Shown here in pieces: positions 32,483 to 32,883 of a stretch of 32,883 bases of DNA (positions within the stretch are counted from its first letter, which is position 1; the number at the start of each line of letters is the position of its first letter). A program made the position numbers and the translations under genes. The notes under the pieces were generated by a model. The model was not told where the DNA came from and did not search any database. It was given only the letters and a program-made list of their open reading frames with translations. Location: assembly GCA_965371245.1 (NCBI GenBank), contig CBDUXT010000070.1:1-32883 (forward strand), in the 5' to 3' direction. Source of the stretch: CBDUXT01 sp965371245. Lineage in GTDB: Bacteria; Planctomycetota; Phycisphaerae; UBA1845.

Positions 32483-32883
32483 TTACGGGACGCAGATACT
32501 CAGCAGGCACGACCCGGATGCGCATTCCGCGCCGCTCCCGCATGGGAAACCGTTTTCGATCAAACACGTGGCGCTACAGCCGTTCCCCACATTAGGCGGC
32601 TCGCAGGCCTCACCAGCCGACGTGTTCAGCGTGCCGTCGCCGCAGGTCGCCGCAGTGCAGTCAGCGTCGCACGTAGCCGACTCGCCAGCGTCGTCGCAGG
32701 TCTCACCCGCCGACGTGTTCAGCGTGCCGTCGCCGCAGGTCGCCGCGGTGCAGTCCGCGTTACACGTCGCCGATTCGCCTCCGTCGTCGCAGGTTTCACC
32801 AGCAGTTGCGTTCACGGTGCTGTCACCACAGGTCGCCGCAGTGCAGTCAGCGTCGCACGTAGCCGACTCGCCAGCGTCGTCGC
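32483..32883 (-). CDS. Cys-rich repeat protein, 5' truncated by the window edge
   Basis: The frame is open to the right edge, so the GTG at 32815 is not a convincing start. The visible 133 codons contain 31-aa repeats (CGDGTLNTSAGETCDD..GESATC.ADCTAAT) of the myxo-type disulfide class, then a terminal module CEPPNVGNGCSATC and CGSGAECASGSCLLSICVP. Only the C-terminus is here, with no membrane tail, so the protein may be freely secreted. It lies upstream of the related gene at 30013-32301 on the same strand, making a pair of Cys-rich exported proteins. Confidence 0.75.
   Translation of the reverse strand, partial: DDAGESATCDADCTAATCGDSTVNATAGETCDDGGESATCNADCTAATCGDGTLNTSAGETCDDAGESATCDADCTAATCGDGTLNTSAGEACEPPNVGNGCSATCLIENGFPCGSGAECASGSCLLSICVP
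32643..32883 (-). repeat. 93-bp tandem coding repeats running off the edge
   Basis: Copies begin at 32643, 32736 and 32829. The first and third are identical over the 55 bases visible, while the middle one differs at many positions, for example TTACACGTCGCCGATTCG against GTCGCACGTAGCCGACTCG. Confidence 0.8.

Overview
The window looks like chromosomal DNA of a high-GC planctomycete-type bacterium (Phycisphaerae-like), probably from an environmental genome. The pointers are small membrane proteins carrying a CGYDLTG-type zinc ribbon, many ECF sigma factors, ASPIC/UnbV plus TPR proteins, very long Cys-rich secreted proteins, and class V aminotransferase and S9 peptidase genes with weakly organised operons. 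This assignment is inference from gene content; no rRNA, tRNA or CRISPR was seen.

Layout. 1-2.0 kb: the 3' part of an OLD-like ATPase/TOPRIM gene, visibly less GC-rich than the rest, and an unknown 107-aa gene. 2.1-4.3 kb: KDPG aldolase, then on the minus strand a zinc-ribbon membrane protein with a degenerate tandem copy that starts inside its stop codon (GTGA). 4.1-6.0 kb: a minus-strand ECF sigma factor / membrane-anchored partner operon with a clear intrinsic terminator. 6.4-10.5 kb: a second zinc-ribbon membrane protein and a large S9 (DPP4-like) peptidase with a Lys/Asp-rich insert. 10.8-16.5 kb: TMTC-like GT-C/TPR membrane protein, ASPIC/UnbV FG-GAP protein, and a TPR protein overlapping the latter by four bases. 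16.5-17.4 kb: EamA transporter. 17.8-22.0 kb: a secreted subtilisin with 31 CTDC-type Cys-rich repeats arranged in a seven-unit super-repeat. 22.5-26.1 kb: class V aminotransferase, then a minus-strand run ECF sigma -> anti-sigma fused to a YCII-like domain -> exported VOC protein -> exported DUF6265-like protein. 26.3-29.9 kb: SPFH/GYF protein with a zinc-ribbon membrane partner, a macro-like protein, and a small lipoprotein. 30.0-32.9 kb: two minus-strand secreted Cys-rich repeat proteins, the second cut by the window edge.

How parts may work together. Two ECF systems suggest envelope-signal control. The second is the most unusual: its membrane anti-sigma carries a YCII/DGPF-like domain on the presumed outside, and the next two genes encode exported small proteins, so it could be a cell-surface sensing/response module. 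The TMTC-like, ASPIC/UnbV and TPR genes form a likely surface-protein module. Five intergenic copies of an about 80-bp palindrome-bounded repeat (GGGTGGCATG...CATGCCACCC) punctuate the first 13 kb and explain most of the longer gene-free gaps there.
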